64,000 nt of DNA from an uncultured Bacteroides sp. GTDB lineage: Bacteria > Bacteroidota > Bacteroidia > Bacteroidales > Bacteroidaceae. Location of the stretch: positions 57,278 through 121,277 of the forward strand of contig UQVZ01000005.1 in NCBI GenBank assembly GCA_900544675.1, written 5' to 3'. The translations under genes were made by a program, and so were the position numbers. Positions 25,701-33,910 of the stretch are shown piece by piece. The notes below the pieces were generated by a model. It did not search any database, was not told the DNA's origin, and worked only from the letters and a program-made list of their open reading frames with translations. Within the stretch, counting starts at the first letter, position 1. The number at the start of each line of letters is the position of its first letter.

Positions 25701-27250
25701 ACCGGCTGTTGGGTAGCGATATGTCCGTTGATTTCGATTTCGCCGTTCGGGTCATTCATCGAAATCTTTCCGTCGAATCCTCCCGGGGTGTATTGCCCGT
25801 CGAGCAGGATGTTGTGGTATTCATATTGCTTGTATGCCAGTGAGGATATGGTGCCCTTGATGTACGATTCCGGTTTCCCGTCCTTATACCTCAGTCCTTG
25901 CAGCTCGATGTCGAAGGATGTATTGCCCAAGGTCTGTTCCTGTCCGAGTAAGGTGCCGAGATTCAGTTGGGTGCTGATTATCTTGCCGGAATAAGAGCGG
26001 TAAGAAGCATCTTTGGGGCGGTGCATGGTGACGTTTGCCTGGATGGTTCCGGCTTCTGAAGTGAGAGTCCCATGCGTTGTCAGTTGGTGCAGATAGCCCG
26101 ATACATCTCCGTTGAAATGTACGTCACCCAAACGCTTTACAGCACCGGGAGTAGACTCTTTTCCGGTAAGATTATGGAATAGCCATGCCAGTCCCTGGGC
26201 ATCGGCATCCAGTTGGGATACTTGCCCGAACAGGTAAAGGTCTTCTTTCCGGTTCCAGTGGTTGACCATTCCTTGCGCTTTGAGCAATAGGGTTTGTTTG
26301 TTCCCGCTGACGTAAATGTCAGTACAGCGGGTTTGGTTGCCTTTGCCTTCCAGTGCCAGCCGGAAATCAATCGGGCTGTCGAAATGTTTCAGTGCCGGTA
26401 CAAACATGGCGATATCGGCAGGCGTGATGCTGGCGTTCAGCTTCATTTGATAAGCGGCCCCCGTGTCCAGTTTCGGAAAGTGGGGTACGCTGTCGTAGGT
26501 TGCGGTCAGGCTGTCGATAGCCAGCGCGGTATTGGGCAATTGTATTTCCAGGTCGCTTACGGCAAGTTTCCGGGGAGTCGCTATCATCTTGACAGCCAGC
26601 TTCTTCAGTTTGAATCCGCTGTTTTCGTTAAAACTCATGCGTCGGATTTGGGCGTTGACGGAGTCTTTGGTCAATGCCTTCAGCGAAACCGTTGCCGAAA
26701 TGTTCTGAATGCCGATGTGCTTGGCGTTGAAACGGTCCGGAGTCTCGGGCTCGGAAAGGATATCGTAATAAATCTGCCCCCTGCGAATCAGCACCGAGTT
26801 GATGCGCAGGTCGATGTTTGTCTCTTTCTTTACCGTATCTTTCGATGCGAAGGCATCCAGCACGAACTGGAAATTAGTCGGGCTGTCAGGAGTTTTCCGG
26901 TTCAGGCGGGCGTTCAGTCCGAACAGTTGCACACTGCTGATACGGATTTTCCCATGCAATAAGGGGGTGATATCTATTTTGGCGGAAAGGCGTGATATTT
27001 TCAGCATCTCGTGCTTCTCCCGGTCTTTCAGCGTTACATTCCGGATAATAATCCGGTTCAGCAACCCCAAATCGATGTTGCCGATGCTTACCTCGGTCTT
27101 CATGATTTTTTCCAGTTCGCTGGCTGCTATGGCGCTCAGTTGCCGCTGTATGAAAGAAAGATTCAGTACCGCAATCAATCCGAAATAGCACACCATTATC
27201 AGTATGATGGTGGAGCGGACAAAATGTTTTATGTGGATAATCTTTCTCAT
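22730..27250 (-). CDS. tamB: TamB/AsmA-like translocation and assembly protein (DUF490)
   Basis: A 1506-residue envelope protein. One N-terminal membrane segment (about residues 10-30, STIILIMVCYFGLIAVL) anchors it in the inner membrane. A very long repetitive beta-rich region follows, and the C-terminal DUF490 domain (about 1150-1480) has blocks such as GNYNIEEGIYKMSMQNV, SGGTVSFNGNPRQANLNVQA and LTSTEEQMNTQIIYLLG. Proteins of this family bridge the periplasm and are linked to outer-membrane protein insertion or phospholipid traffic. It ends in a charged KRQKPTEEQ tail. Length is in the family range for Bacteroidota (about 1400-1700). aguA follows 14 nt later. Confidence 0.9.
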   Translation of the reverse strand: MRKIIHIKHFVRSTIILIMVCYFGLIAVLNLSFIQRQLSAIAASELEKIMKTEVSIGNIDLGLLNRIIIRNVTLKDREKHEMLKISRLSAKIDITPLLHGKIRISSVQLFGLNARLNRKTPDSPTNFQFVLDAFASKDTVKKETNIDLRINSVLIRRGQIYYDILSEPETPDRFNAKHIGIQNISATVSLKALTKDSVNAQIRRMSFNENSGFKLKKLAVKMIATPRKLAVSDLEIQLPNTALAIDSLTATYDSVPHFPKLDTGAAYQMKLNASITPADIAMFVPALKHFDSPIDFRLALEGKGNQTRCTDIYVSGNKQTLLLKAQGMVNHWNRKEDLYLFGQVSQLDADAQGLAWLFHNLTGKESTPGAVKRLGDVHFNGDVSGYLHQLTTHGTLTSEAGTIQANVTMHRPKDASYRSYSGKIISTQLNLGTLLGQEQTLGNTSFDIELQGLRYKDGKPESYIKGTISSLAYKQYEYHNILLDGQYTPGGFDGKISMNDPNGEIEINGHIATQQPVPDFNLRASINRFCPNKLNLTKKYADTDFSLNLLADFSGNSIDDIQGKISIDSIRMHSPEEEKCYSLDHFIIQAGTTGTNNEKQIEIHSPFLNGKVEGHYSYRTLPVSILKTVHRYLPSLLASDKEMPASDNNFRFQLQMDDAEFLSKVADIPLQLAMPVSLQGYFDDNRTRIQVRAYAPEFTYKGAYYEAGTFLCDNTEEGLQCQLRANKRMKKGSMVNLAVNALAKEDQLKATVNWGNNTADTFSGMIGATASFEKPESGEKLSTRIDIQPSQIVLNDSIWTIHPSEVIIDQGIIDVRNFLFEHQDQYVRANGRIGKTETDSCTVDLSNINLQYIMDIIQFHAVKFNGLITGRVHLHHVLEKPVMNARLDVKNFSLNDALLGRGDIKAAWDNELGGIRLLADIRENKQYSTYVDGYISPKEKGLDLHIHAGGTNLAFLQPFIDGIFTNMQGRVFGNVRLFGPFAGLDLEGSAQADASMKVDILNTAFKVHADSVHIRSGHFGFDNVQIADMEGHTGTVNGSLDHRKLKHLTYNFRFNTNNMLVFHTEKETPEFPFYGTIYTTGEVLLRGGNNALNVDGTLRTDPRTSFTYVTATATEATSNQFIEFVDRTPKRQQEHIYTEVYHPLNVVKEEEEDDTPLDMHLNFQIEATPDATMRIVMDPVAGDNISANGSGNLRINFYNKGDFLIFGNYNIEEGIYKMSMQNVIRKDFVLQSGGTVSFNGNPRQANLNVQAVYTVNSASLNDLVADASSTKGTVRVNCLLNLSGNLTSPTLKFDLDLPTVSDEDRELVRSLTSTEEQMNTQIIYLLGIGKFYTYDYNNNANQSDATSSLAFSTLSGQLNNMLSQVIDSQNWNVGTNLSTGENGWTDVEAEAILSGRLLNNRLIINGNFGYRDNALQNTNFVGDFEAMWMLTKNGEFRLKGYNETNDRYFTKSTLTTQGIGLMYKKDFDNWRELFDWILLRRRKRQKPTEEQPAAQQKRNQETKLTD

Positions 27251-27413
27251 ATAGTTTTCTGAAAATGTATCAAAAATACAAATATCAGTTGAGGTAGGCT
27301 TTATTTCCTGTAGTTATTTCAAGATTTTTAAAAAATCGGCGACGTTCTGTTGGATTTTCTCTTGGTAACCAATGTTTGTGAAACTGCATCATATCCTGTA
27401 TGGACGCAGCTTC

Positions 27414-27511
27414 ATTCTACGTCCTCCAATCGGAAAACGTACGTCCTCCGTATGGAAAACGTATATCCCCCGATTGGAGGACGTACGTCTCCCGTATGGA
27501 GGACATAGAAT
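27414..27511. repeat. Large imperfect palindrome with internal direct repeats
   Basis: The left arm (ATTCTACGTCCTCCAATCGG..., from 27414) is near-complementary to the right arm ending GGAGGACATAGAAT at 27511. Inside, CGTACGTCCTCCGTATGG and CGTACGTCTCCCGTATGG repeat directly about 44 nt apart. Confidence 0.75.
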
Positions 27512-27599
27512 GGAAACGCCTGTATGGCAAAACCCGAACGCCTGATTGAGCCATAGAAAGCAGGCGGAAGCAAGTCCGTACACAATAATATAAATGAGC

Positions 27600-27635
27600 T
27601 TTGAGTCATTATTTATGAGAAAATTGTTATATTTG
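27600..27635 (+). promoter_or_regulatory. Candidate promoter of the C1 peptidase
   Basis: TTTG (27600-27603) and TATATTTG (27628-27635); the -7 box is exact but the 24-nt spacing is longer than usual. Confidence 0.45.
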
Positions 27636-27693
27636 CAACCGTATATGAATAAAATCCTTAAATAATAACATTAAATTGCTTAAATAACAAGAC

Positions 27694-29067
27694 ATGAAGA
27701 AAAGTATCGCATTCTGCCTCATGGCGATGGCGCTGACAACGGTGCAGGCGCAGCAGGGAGGCATCACTCCGGAAATGTTGCAGGAGATAAAAAGCAGCTA
27801 TAAGCATACGGCTGCGGACAAAGCCATTTATAACGCGATGGCAGGTACCAGCATTTCGGTGCTGGCAAAGAATCATGAGAACCTTACCAACTTCGACACG
27901 CATTTTTCCAACCGGGTTCTTTCGCGCGGCATTACCGACCAGCAGCAATCGGGACGTTGCTGGCTCTTTACGGGGCTGAATGTGCTCCGGGCGCAGATGA
28001 TGGCGAAATATGGCTTGGACGAGATGGAGTTTTCGCAGAATTACTGTTTCTTTTACGACCAGTTAGAAAAAGCGAACCTCTTTTTGCAAGGCATTATTGA
28101 TACACGTGAGAAGCCGATGGAAGACAAGATGGTGGAATGGCTTTTCAAGCACCCTATCAGCGATGGAGGACAATTTACGGGTATTTCGGACATTATCGGC
28201 AAATACGGTGTTGTGCCGGCTTCGGTCATGCCGGAGACTTATAGCAGCAATCATACCAGCCAAATTGCCAATCTGCTGGAACTGAAATTGAAAGAATTCG
28301 GCTTGCAGTTGCGCCAAGCGGCAGAAGAGGGGACCAAGGTGGCTGCATTGGAAGAACAGAAGAAAGAGATGCTGGGAACCGTTTACCGCATGTTGGCTTT
28401 GGCTTTCGGCGAACCGGTGGAACGCTTCACCTGGACCCTGAACGGCGAGACGAAAGAATATACTCCGCTTTCGTTTTACCAGACTTTCCTGGGCAACGAC
28501 CTTACCGGCAACTATGTGATGCTGATGAACGACCCCAGCCGTGAGTTTTACCGTTGTTACGAAATCGATTACGACCGCCATACCTACGACGGACGCAACT
28601 GGACGTATGTGAATCTGCCGATAGAAGACATCAAGGCAATGGCTATCGAGTCGATAAAAGACAGCACGATGATGTATTTCTCTTGCGATGTAGGCAAGTT
28701 TCTCGACAGCAAGCGCGGCACGCTCGACCTGAACAATTACGATTACGCTTCGCTGATGGGAACGACTTTTGGTATGAATAAGAAGCAACGTATCCAGACT
28801 TTTGCCAGCGGTTCGAGTCATGCGATGACTTTGATGGCAGTAGACCTTGATGCCGACGGCAAGCCGAAGAAATGGATGGTAGAAAACAGTTGGGGAGCGG
28901 AAGCAGGTTATCAGGGACATCTGATTATGACCGATGAATGGTTTAATGAATATATGTTCCGTCTGGTGGTGGAAAAGAAATACGTGCCAGCCAAGGTGTT
29001 GGATATTTTGAAACAAGACCCAATCCGTTTGCCGGCATGGGATCCGATGTTTGCTGAGGAACGATGA
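27694..29067 (+). CDS. Secreted C1-family aminopeptidase (bleomycin hydrolase / PepC-like)
   Basis: A 457-residue papain-fold cysteine peptidase. Residues 1-20 (MKKSIAFCLMAMALTTVQAQ) form a signal peptide, so unlike classical PepC it is exported. The catalytic Gln-Cys pair is in TDQQQSGRCWLFTGLN, His in GSSHAMTLMAVDLD and Asn in MVENSWGAEAGYQG. Length matches bleomycin hydrolases (about 445-460). It probably trims peptides in the periplasm or at the surface. It is followed by a 168-nt gap and the nqr operon. Confidence 0.93.
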   Translation: MKKSIAFCLMAMALTTVQAQQGGITPEMLQEIKSSYKHTAADKAIYNAMAGTSISVLAKNHENLTNFDTHFSNRVLSRGITDQQQSGRCWLFTGLNVLRAQMMAKYGLDEMEFSQNYCFFYDQLEKANLFLQGIIDTREKPMEDKMVEWLFKHPISDGGQFTGISDIIGKYGVVPASVMPETYSSNHTSQIANLLELKLKEFGLQLRQAAEEGTKVAALEEQKKEMLGTVYRMLALAFGEPVERFTWTLNGETKEYTPLSFYQTFLGNDLTGNYVMLMNDPSREFYRCYEIDYDRHTYDGRNWTYVNLPIEDIKAMAIESIKDSTMMYFSCDVGKFLDSKRGTLDLNNYDYASLMGTTFGMNKKQRIQTFASGSSHAMTLMAVDLDADGKPKKWMVENSWGAEAGYQGHLIMTDEWFNEYMFRLVVEKKYVPAKVLDILKQDPIRLPAWDPMFAEER

Positions 29068-29190
29068 ATTTGTATTCTTTACTTTACAAAAACAGCAGAA
29101 AGTTAGGATTATGATCTATTTGCTTGTCCGGATAAGGATTTATTTCTGTAAACGGATAAGCAAATTTTCTTGATTAACCTATAATTTGTG

Positions 29191-29198
29191 TAAATTTG
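29191..29198 (+). promoter_or_regulatory. nqr operon -7 box
   Basis: TAAATTTG matches TAnnTTTG, with CTTG (29169-29172) 18 nt upstream as a weak -33 box, 38 nt before the nqrA ATG. Confidence 0.5.
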
Positions 29199-29235
29199 CC
29201 ACGAGCTTAGTAAAACCTATTTTATAACCTACTAT

Positions 29236-30588
29236 ATGGCTAATCTAATAAAATTGCGTAAAGGCTTAGACATAAACCTGAAAGGTAAAGCTGCTGCGGA
29301 ACTGATAACTGCGAAAGAGCCGGGATTCTATGCGTTGTGTCCCGATGATTTTACGGGTGTCATTCCGAAAGTAGTTGTCAAAGAACAGGAGTATGTAATG
29401 GCCGGGGGACCCTTGTTTATCGACAAGAATCATCCTGAAATGAAATTTGTTTCGCCCGTAAGTGGCGTAGTTACGAGTGTAGAACGTGGTGCTCGCCGTA
29501 AGGTGATGAGCATTACGGTAGAAGCTGCCAACGAACAAGATTATGAAGAGTTTGGCAAACAAGATGTAACCCGAATGAATGGAGATGCGGTAAAGAAATT
29601 GTTGTTGGATGCTGGATTATTTGCTTTCATCCGTCAACGTCCGTATGATGTGATTGCAGATCCGTCTGTTGCCCCACGGGCTATCTTTGTGTCTGCTTTT
29701 GATACGAATCCGCTGGCTCCCGATTTCGAGTTTGCCCTGAAAGGAGAGGAAGAAAACTTTCAGGCTGGGTTGGATGCTTTGGCAAAAATAGCCAAAGTAT
29801 ATTTGAGTATTTCCGTCAACCAACATGCCAAAGCATTGGTTCAAGCACAGCACATTACGTTGACTGTCTTCGATGGACCACATCCTGCAGGTAATGTAGG
29901 CGTGCAGATCAATCATATCGCTCCGGTGAACAAGGGCGAAACAGTATGGACTATCGATCCGCAGGCTGTGCTTTTTATTGGCCGTTTACTGAAAACAGGT
30001 CGTGTGGACTTGACCCGTACGGTAGCTGTTACCGGTTCCGAAGTGAAAAAGCCGGCTTATTACAAGCTGAAAGTGGGAGCGATGCTGACCGATGTCTTGG
30101 CTAATAATATAAATAAGGAGAGGGAAGTGCGTTGCATCAGCGGCAATGTGCTGACCGGCAAGAAGATTCCGGTAAACGGTTTTCTGGGTGCATTCCATAC
30201 ACAGGTGACGGTTATTCCTGAAGGAAACGACGTGCACGAGATGTTGGGTTGGATTATGCCTCGCCTGAATGATTTCAGTACCAGCCATTCTTATTTCAAC
30301 TGGCTGATGGGCAAGAAAAAGGAGTATGTGTTGGATGCCCGTGTGAAAGGCGGAGAACGCCACATGATTATGTCGAACGAATACGACAAGGTGCTTCCGA
30401 TGGATATCCTGCCCGAATACCTGATAAAAGCCATTATCGCCGGTGATATTGACCGGATGGAGGAATTGGGCATTTACGAGGTAGCTCCCGAAGATTTCGC
30501 CTTGTGTGAATTTGTCTGCTCGTCGAAGATGGAGTTGCAACGGATTGTCCGCGAAGGGTTGGATATGCTTCGTAAGGAGATGTGTTAA
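29236..30588 (+). CDS. nqrA: Na+-translocating NADH:quinone reductase subunit A
   Basis: A 450-residue soluble subunit of the Na+-NQR respiratory complex, with the N-terminal IKLRKGLDINLKGKA block and biotinyl/lipoyl-like FVSPVSGVVTSVERGARRK. Further landmarks are GPHPAGNVGVQINHIAPV and the C-terminal CEFVCSSKMELQRIVREGL. It holds no redox cofactor of its own and helps form the quinone site. It opens the six-gene nqr operon, but a 145-nt repeat-rich gap separates it from nqrB. Confidence 0.95.
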   Translation: MANLIKLRKGLDINLKGKAAAELITAKEPGFYALCPDDFTGVIPKVVVKEQEYVMAGGPLFIDKNHPEMKFVSPVSGVVTSVERGARRKVMSITVEAANEQDYEEFGKQDVTRMNGDAVKKLLLDAGLFAFIRQRPYDVIADPSVAPRAIFVSAFDTNPLAPDFEFALKGEEENFQAGLDALAKIAKVYLSISVNQHAKALVQAQHITLTVFDGPHPAGNVGVQINHIAPVNKGETVWTIDPQAVLFIGRLLKTGRVDLTRTVAVTGSEVKKPAYYKLKVGAMLTDVLANNINKEREVRCISGNVLTGKKIPVNGFLGAFHTQVTVIPEGNDVHEMLGWIMPRLNDFSTSHSYFNWLMGKKKEYVLDARVKGGERHMIMSNEYDKVLPMDILPEYLIKAIIAGDIDRMEELGIYEVAPEDFALCEFVCSSKMELQRIVREGLDMLRKEMC

Positions 30589-30599
30589 TTAATATGAGT

Positions 30600-30730
30600 T
30601 TTTAAGTTTTTAAGTTCTTAAGTTATCAGGTTCTTTTGAAGTAAGGTTTACTAACCAACTAACAAACTAACAAACTAACCAACTAATCAACTTAAAAACT
30701 TACAAACTAATAAACTAACAAACTAAAAAA
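30600..30730. repeat. Repeat-rich gap inside the nqr operon
   Basis: Starts with AGTTTTTAAGTTTTTAAG and ends with tandem AACTAACAAACTAAC-type units, forming a loose inverted repeat. The same words occur, inverted, after thiG at 57.87 kb. The other nqr gaps are only 14-19 nt, so this is an insertion-like block. Confidence 0.7.
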
Positions 30731-30733
30731 TCA

Positions 30734-31897
30734 ATGAACGCATTAAGAAATTATCTTGATAAGATAAAGCCGAACTTTGAGGAGGGAGGCAAATATCATG
30801 CTTTTCGTTCGGTTTTCGAAGGCTTCGAATCATTCTTGTTCGTGCCGAATGCCACATCGAAGACTGGAACACATATCCACGATGCGATAGATAGCAAACG
30901 TATCATGTCGTTCGTGGTGATTGCTCTGCTGCCGGCATTGCTCTTTGGTATGTACAATGTAGGCTACCAGCATTATCACGCTGCCGGAGTGGAAGGCAGT
31001 TTTATCGAAATATTCGGTTATGGTTTCTTGGCTGTATTGCCTAAGATTATCGTTTCGTATGTAGTCGGTTTGGGTATCGAGTTCATCGTAGCCCAGTGGA
31101 AGAAAGAAGAGATTCAGGAAGGCTTCCTTGTCACCGGTATGTTGATTCCGATGATTGTCCCGGTAGATTGTCCGTTGTGGATGCTTGCCATTGCTACGGC
31201 ATTCTCAGTTGTTTTCTGTAAGGAAGTGTTCGGAGGTACAGGTATGAATATCTTCAATCCGGCTTTGATTACCCGTGCATTCCTGTTCTTTGCTTATCCT
31301 ACCAAGATGTCGGGCGATACCGTTTGGGTTTCAGGCGACAGCATTTTCGGATTGGGCAAGACCGTCGACGGCTTGACTGCAGCTACTCCGTTGGGTGTAG
31401 CTAAGGTGGCTGAGTGTCCGGCTTTCTCTTGGGATATGGTGACAGGTCTTATTCCGGGTTCCATCGGCGAGACCAGCGTGATTGCCATTGCCATTGGTGC
31501 GGTTATCCTGCTTTGGTCGGGCGTAGCAAGCTGGAAAACCATGTTGTCTGTATTTGTCGGCGGTGCTCTGATGGGCTGGGTCTTCAATACATGGGGACCG
31601 GATACGGCTATTGCCCATATGCCTTGGTACGAACATCTGTGCTTGGGTGGTTTCTGTTTCGGTGCTGTGTTTATGGCTACTGACCCGGTAACTTCCTCGC
31701 GTACGGAAAACGGAAAGTTCGTTTATGGTTTCCTGATTGGCGCGATGGCTATCATTATCCGTGTGCTCAATCCGGGTTATCCCGAAGGCATGATGCTGGC
31801 TATCCTGCTGATGAATATCTTTGCGCCGCTGATTGATTATTTCGTGGTACAGAACAATATCTCGCGTCGTGCAAAACGTGCTATGTCTAACAATTAA
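30734..31897 (+). CDS. nqrB: Na+-NQR subunit B
   Basis: A 387-residue polytopic membrane subunit carrying covalent FMN and part of the Na+ path. Hydrophobic helices begin at about residue 55 and continue to the C-terminus. The FMN-threonine lies in VDGLTAATPLGVAK (about residue 223), and CLGGFCFGAVFMATDPVTS is a family signature. nqrC follows 14 nt later. Confidence 0.95.
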   Translation: MNALRNYLDKIKPNFEEGGKYHAFRSVFEGFESFLFVPNATSKTGTHIHDAIDSKRIMSFVVIALLPALLFGMYNVGYQHYHAAGVEGSFIEIFGYGFLAVLPKIIVSYVVGLGIEFIVAQWKKEEIQEGFLVTGMLIPMIVPVDCPLWMLAIATAFSVVFCKEVFGGTGMNIFNPALITRAFLFFAYPTKMSGDTVWVSGDSIFGLGKTVDGLTAATPLGVAKVAECPAFSWDMVTGLIPGSIGETSVIAIAIGAVILLWSGVASWKTMLSVFVGGALMGWVFNTWGPDTAIAHMPWYEHLCLGGFCFGAVFMATDPVTSSRTENGKFVYGFLIGAMAIIIRVLNPGYPEGMMLAILLMNIFAPLIDYFVVQNNISRRAKRAMSNN

Positions 31898-31911
31898 AAA
31901 CCGAATATACA

Positions 31912-32592
31912 ATGAATACGAATAGTAACTCTTATACGATCATTTATGCTTCGGTATTGGTGATTATCGTAGCATTTTTGCTGGCATTCGTTAATTCTTC
32001 TTTGCGCGAGCTGCAAGGCAAGAATGTCGAGCTGGATACCAAGAAACAGATTCTGGCTTCGCTGGGCATCCGCGAAGTGGAGGATGCCGAGGCTGAGTTT
32101 GCCAAAGTGGTAGAACAAGACCTGCTGGTTGCCGAAGACGGTTCGGTAAAACCTTACGAAGGAGCTTTCGTTACCGGTTATGAGAAAGCCTATAAGGAAA
32201 AAGGCGAAGCCCATCTGTTTGTCTGCAAGGTAGACGGTCAGACGAAATATGTCATTCCGGTTTATGGCACCGGTTTGTGGGGAGCCATTTGGGGATATGT
32301 CGCCTTGAATGAAGACAAGAACACGGTGTTCGGCACTTATTTCTCGCATGCGTCTGAAACGCCGGGTTTGGGAGCCGAGATTGCTACCGAACATTTTCAA
32401 AATGAGTTTAAAGACAAAAACGTGATGGACGGCGAGTCTGTCGGACTGGATGTCGTAAAGAACGGGAAGGTAGCAAAACCTGAATTTCAGGTGGACGGCA
32501 TTTCCGGAGGTACCATCACTTCGGTAGCTGTAGGGCAGATGCTGAAGAACTGCATGGGACATTACACCAAGTTTTTAACTGTTAAAGAATAA
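31912..32592 (+). CDS. nqrC: Na+-NQR subunit C
   Basis: A 226-residue subunit with one N-terminal membrane helix (about 9-28, IIYASVLVIIVAFLLAFV) and a periplasmic FMN domain. The flavinylation motif is GISGGTITS near residue 201, where Thr carries FMN; GLGAEIATEHF is the other conserved block. FMN is attached by ApbE, which is not in this window. Confidence 0.95.
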   Translation: MNTNSNSYTIIYASVLVIIVAFLLAFVNSSLRELQGKNVELDTKKQILASLGIREVEDAEAEFAKVVEQDLLVAEDGSVKPYEGAFVTGYEKAYKEKGEAHLFVCKVDGQTKYVIPVYGTGLWGAIWGYVALNEDKNTVFGTYFSHASETPGLGAEIATEHFQNEFKDKNVMDGESVGLDVVKNGKVAKPEFQVDGISGGTITSVAVGQMLKNCMGHYTKFLTVKE

Positions 32593-32610
32593 AGGAAGGA
32601 GATTATCGCA

Positions 32611-33249
32611 ATGGGAAGTTTATTTTCAGCTAAGAATAAAGAAGTTTTCTCCACTCCGATTAGCATGAACAACCCGGTCACCGTGCAGGTGTTGGGTATC
32701 TGTTCGGCATTGGCGGTTACCTCTAAGTTGGAGCCCGCTATCGTGATGGGTTTATCTGTAACGATTATCACCGCATTTTCGAATGTCGTTATCTCGTTGA
32801 TTCGTAAGACCATTCCAAACCGTATCCGTATCATTGTGCAGCTGGTGGTGGTAGCCGCTTTGGTGACTATCGTGAGCGAATTGCTGAAAGCTTTTGCTTA
32901 CGACGTCAGCGTACAGTTGTCTGTTTACGTCGGTTTGATTATTACCAACTGTATCCTGATGGGGCGTCTCGAGGCGTTCGCCATGTCGAATGGACCGTGG
33001 GAGTCTTGCCTGGATGGCTTGGGCAACGGCTTGGGCTATGCCAAGATTCTGGTTATCGTGGCTTTCATCCGTGAGTTGTTAGGCTCGGGCACTTTGCTCG
33101 GATTCAATATCCTGAACTACGATGCCGTCAAGGAAGCGGGTTATGTCAATAATGGCTTGATGCTGATGCCGCCGATGGCGTTGATTATCGTCGCTTGCCT
33201 GATATGGTACCAACGCGCTAAGCATCCCGAATTACAAGATAAGGAATAA
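32611..33249 (+). CDS. nqrD: Na+-NQR subunit D
   Basis: A 212-residue membrane subunit of about six helices, with NPVTVQVLGICSALAVT near the start, the conserved TNCILMGRLEAFA block (about residue 109) and DGLGNGLGYAKILVIVAFIRE. Together with NqrE it binds the intramembrane iron-sulfur centre and forms the Na+ channel. Gaps to its neighbours are 18 nt. Confidence 0.95.
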   Translation: MGSLFSAKNKEVFSTPISMNNPVTVQVLGICSALAVTSKLEPAIVMGLSVTIITAFSNVVISLIRKTIPNRIRIIVQLVVVAALVTIVSELLKAFAYDVSVQLSVYVGLIITNCILMGRLEAFAMSNGPWESCLDGLGNGLGYAKILVIVAFIRELLGSGTLLGFNILNYDAVKEAGYVNNGLMLMPPMALIIVACLIWYQRAKHPELQDKE

Positions 33250-33267
33250 CAAGAAAAGAAAAGCATT

Positions 33268-33891
33268 ATGGAACATTTTATAAGTTTATTAGTCCGTTCA
33301 ATCTTTGTGGACAATATGATTTTCGCGTTCTTCCTGGGTATGTGTTCTTACATTGCCGTGTCGAAGAATGTGAAGACGGCTATCGGATTGGGTATCGCCG
33401 TAACTTTTGTGCTGGTGGTGACACTGCCGGTCAACTACCTGCTTCAGACGAAGGTACTGGCTGCCGATGGCATTTTGGGCATTGACCTCAGCTTCTTGAG
33501 CTTCATCCTCTTTATTGCCGTCATTGCGGCTATCACCCAGTTGGTGGAAATGGTGGTAGAGCGTTTCAGCCCCTCGCTGTATGCCTCGCTGGGTATCTTC
33601 TTGCCGCTTATTGCTGTAAACTGTGCCATCATGGGCGCTTCGCTGTTCATGCAGCAACGCATCAATCTGACTCCTTCCGACCCGAAGTTCATCGGTAACT
33701 TCTGGGATTCTGTTTCCTACGCCTTGGGCTCGGGATTGGGTTGGATGCTGGCCATTGTCGGTTTGGCTGCCATCCGTGAGAAGATGGCTTACTCCAATGT
33801 GCCGGCTCCGCTGAAAGGCCTGGGCATTACGTTCATCACCGTAGGCCTGATGGCGATGGCGTTTATGTGTTTCTCTGGTTTGAACATTTAA
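33268..33891 (+). CDS. nqrE: Na+-NQR subunit E
   Basis: A 207-residue six-helix subunit homologous to NqrD in inverted topology. The FFLGMCSYIAVSKNVKTA block near residue 22 holds the first iron-ligand cysteine and AVNCAIMGASLFMQQR holds the second. ALGSGLGWMLAIVGLAAIREK is typical. Confidence 0.95.
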   Translation: MEHFISLLVRSIFVDNMIFAFFLGMCSYIAVSKNVKTAIGLGIAVTFVLVVTLPVNYLLQTKVLAADGILGIDLSFLSFILFIAVIAAITQLVEMVVERFSPSLYASLGIFLPLIAVNCAIMGASLFMQQRINLTPSDPKFIGNFWDSVSYALGSGLGWMLAIVGLAAIREKMAYSNVPAPLKGLGITFITVGLMAMAFMCFSGLNI

Positions 33892-33910
33892 TGAAGAAAG
33901 GAATCAGACA

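Larger units (their letters stand above)
27251..27693. other. Non-coding gap with a palindrome and a promoter
   Basis: This gap between divergent tamB and the peptidase holds the large palindrome at 27414-27511 and a peptidase promoter near 27.63 kb. The two minus frames across the palindrome (27389-27609) arise from its repeat and look non-coding. Confidence 0.6.

Noticed and set aside
27389..27609. Two overlapping 64-65-residue minus frames
   Set aside because: They are made by the CGTACGTCCTCC palindrome and repeat its unit in translation; no sign of selection as protein.
30660..30730. AACTAACAAACTAAC tandem array as a possible CRISPR or origin iterons
   Set aside because: No spacers, no replication gene nearby and a position within the nqr operon; treated as an intergenic repeat.
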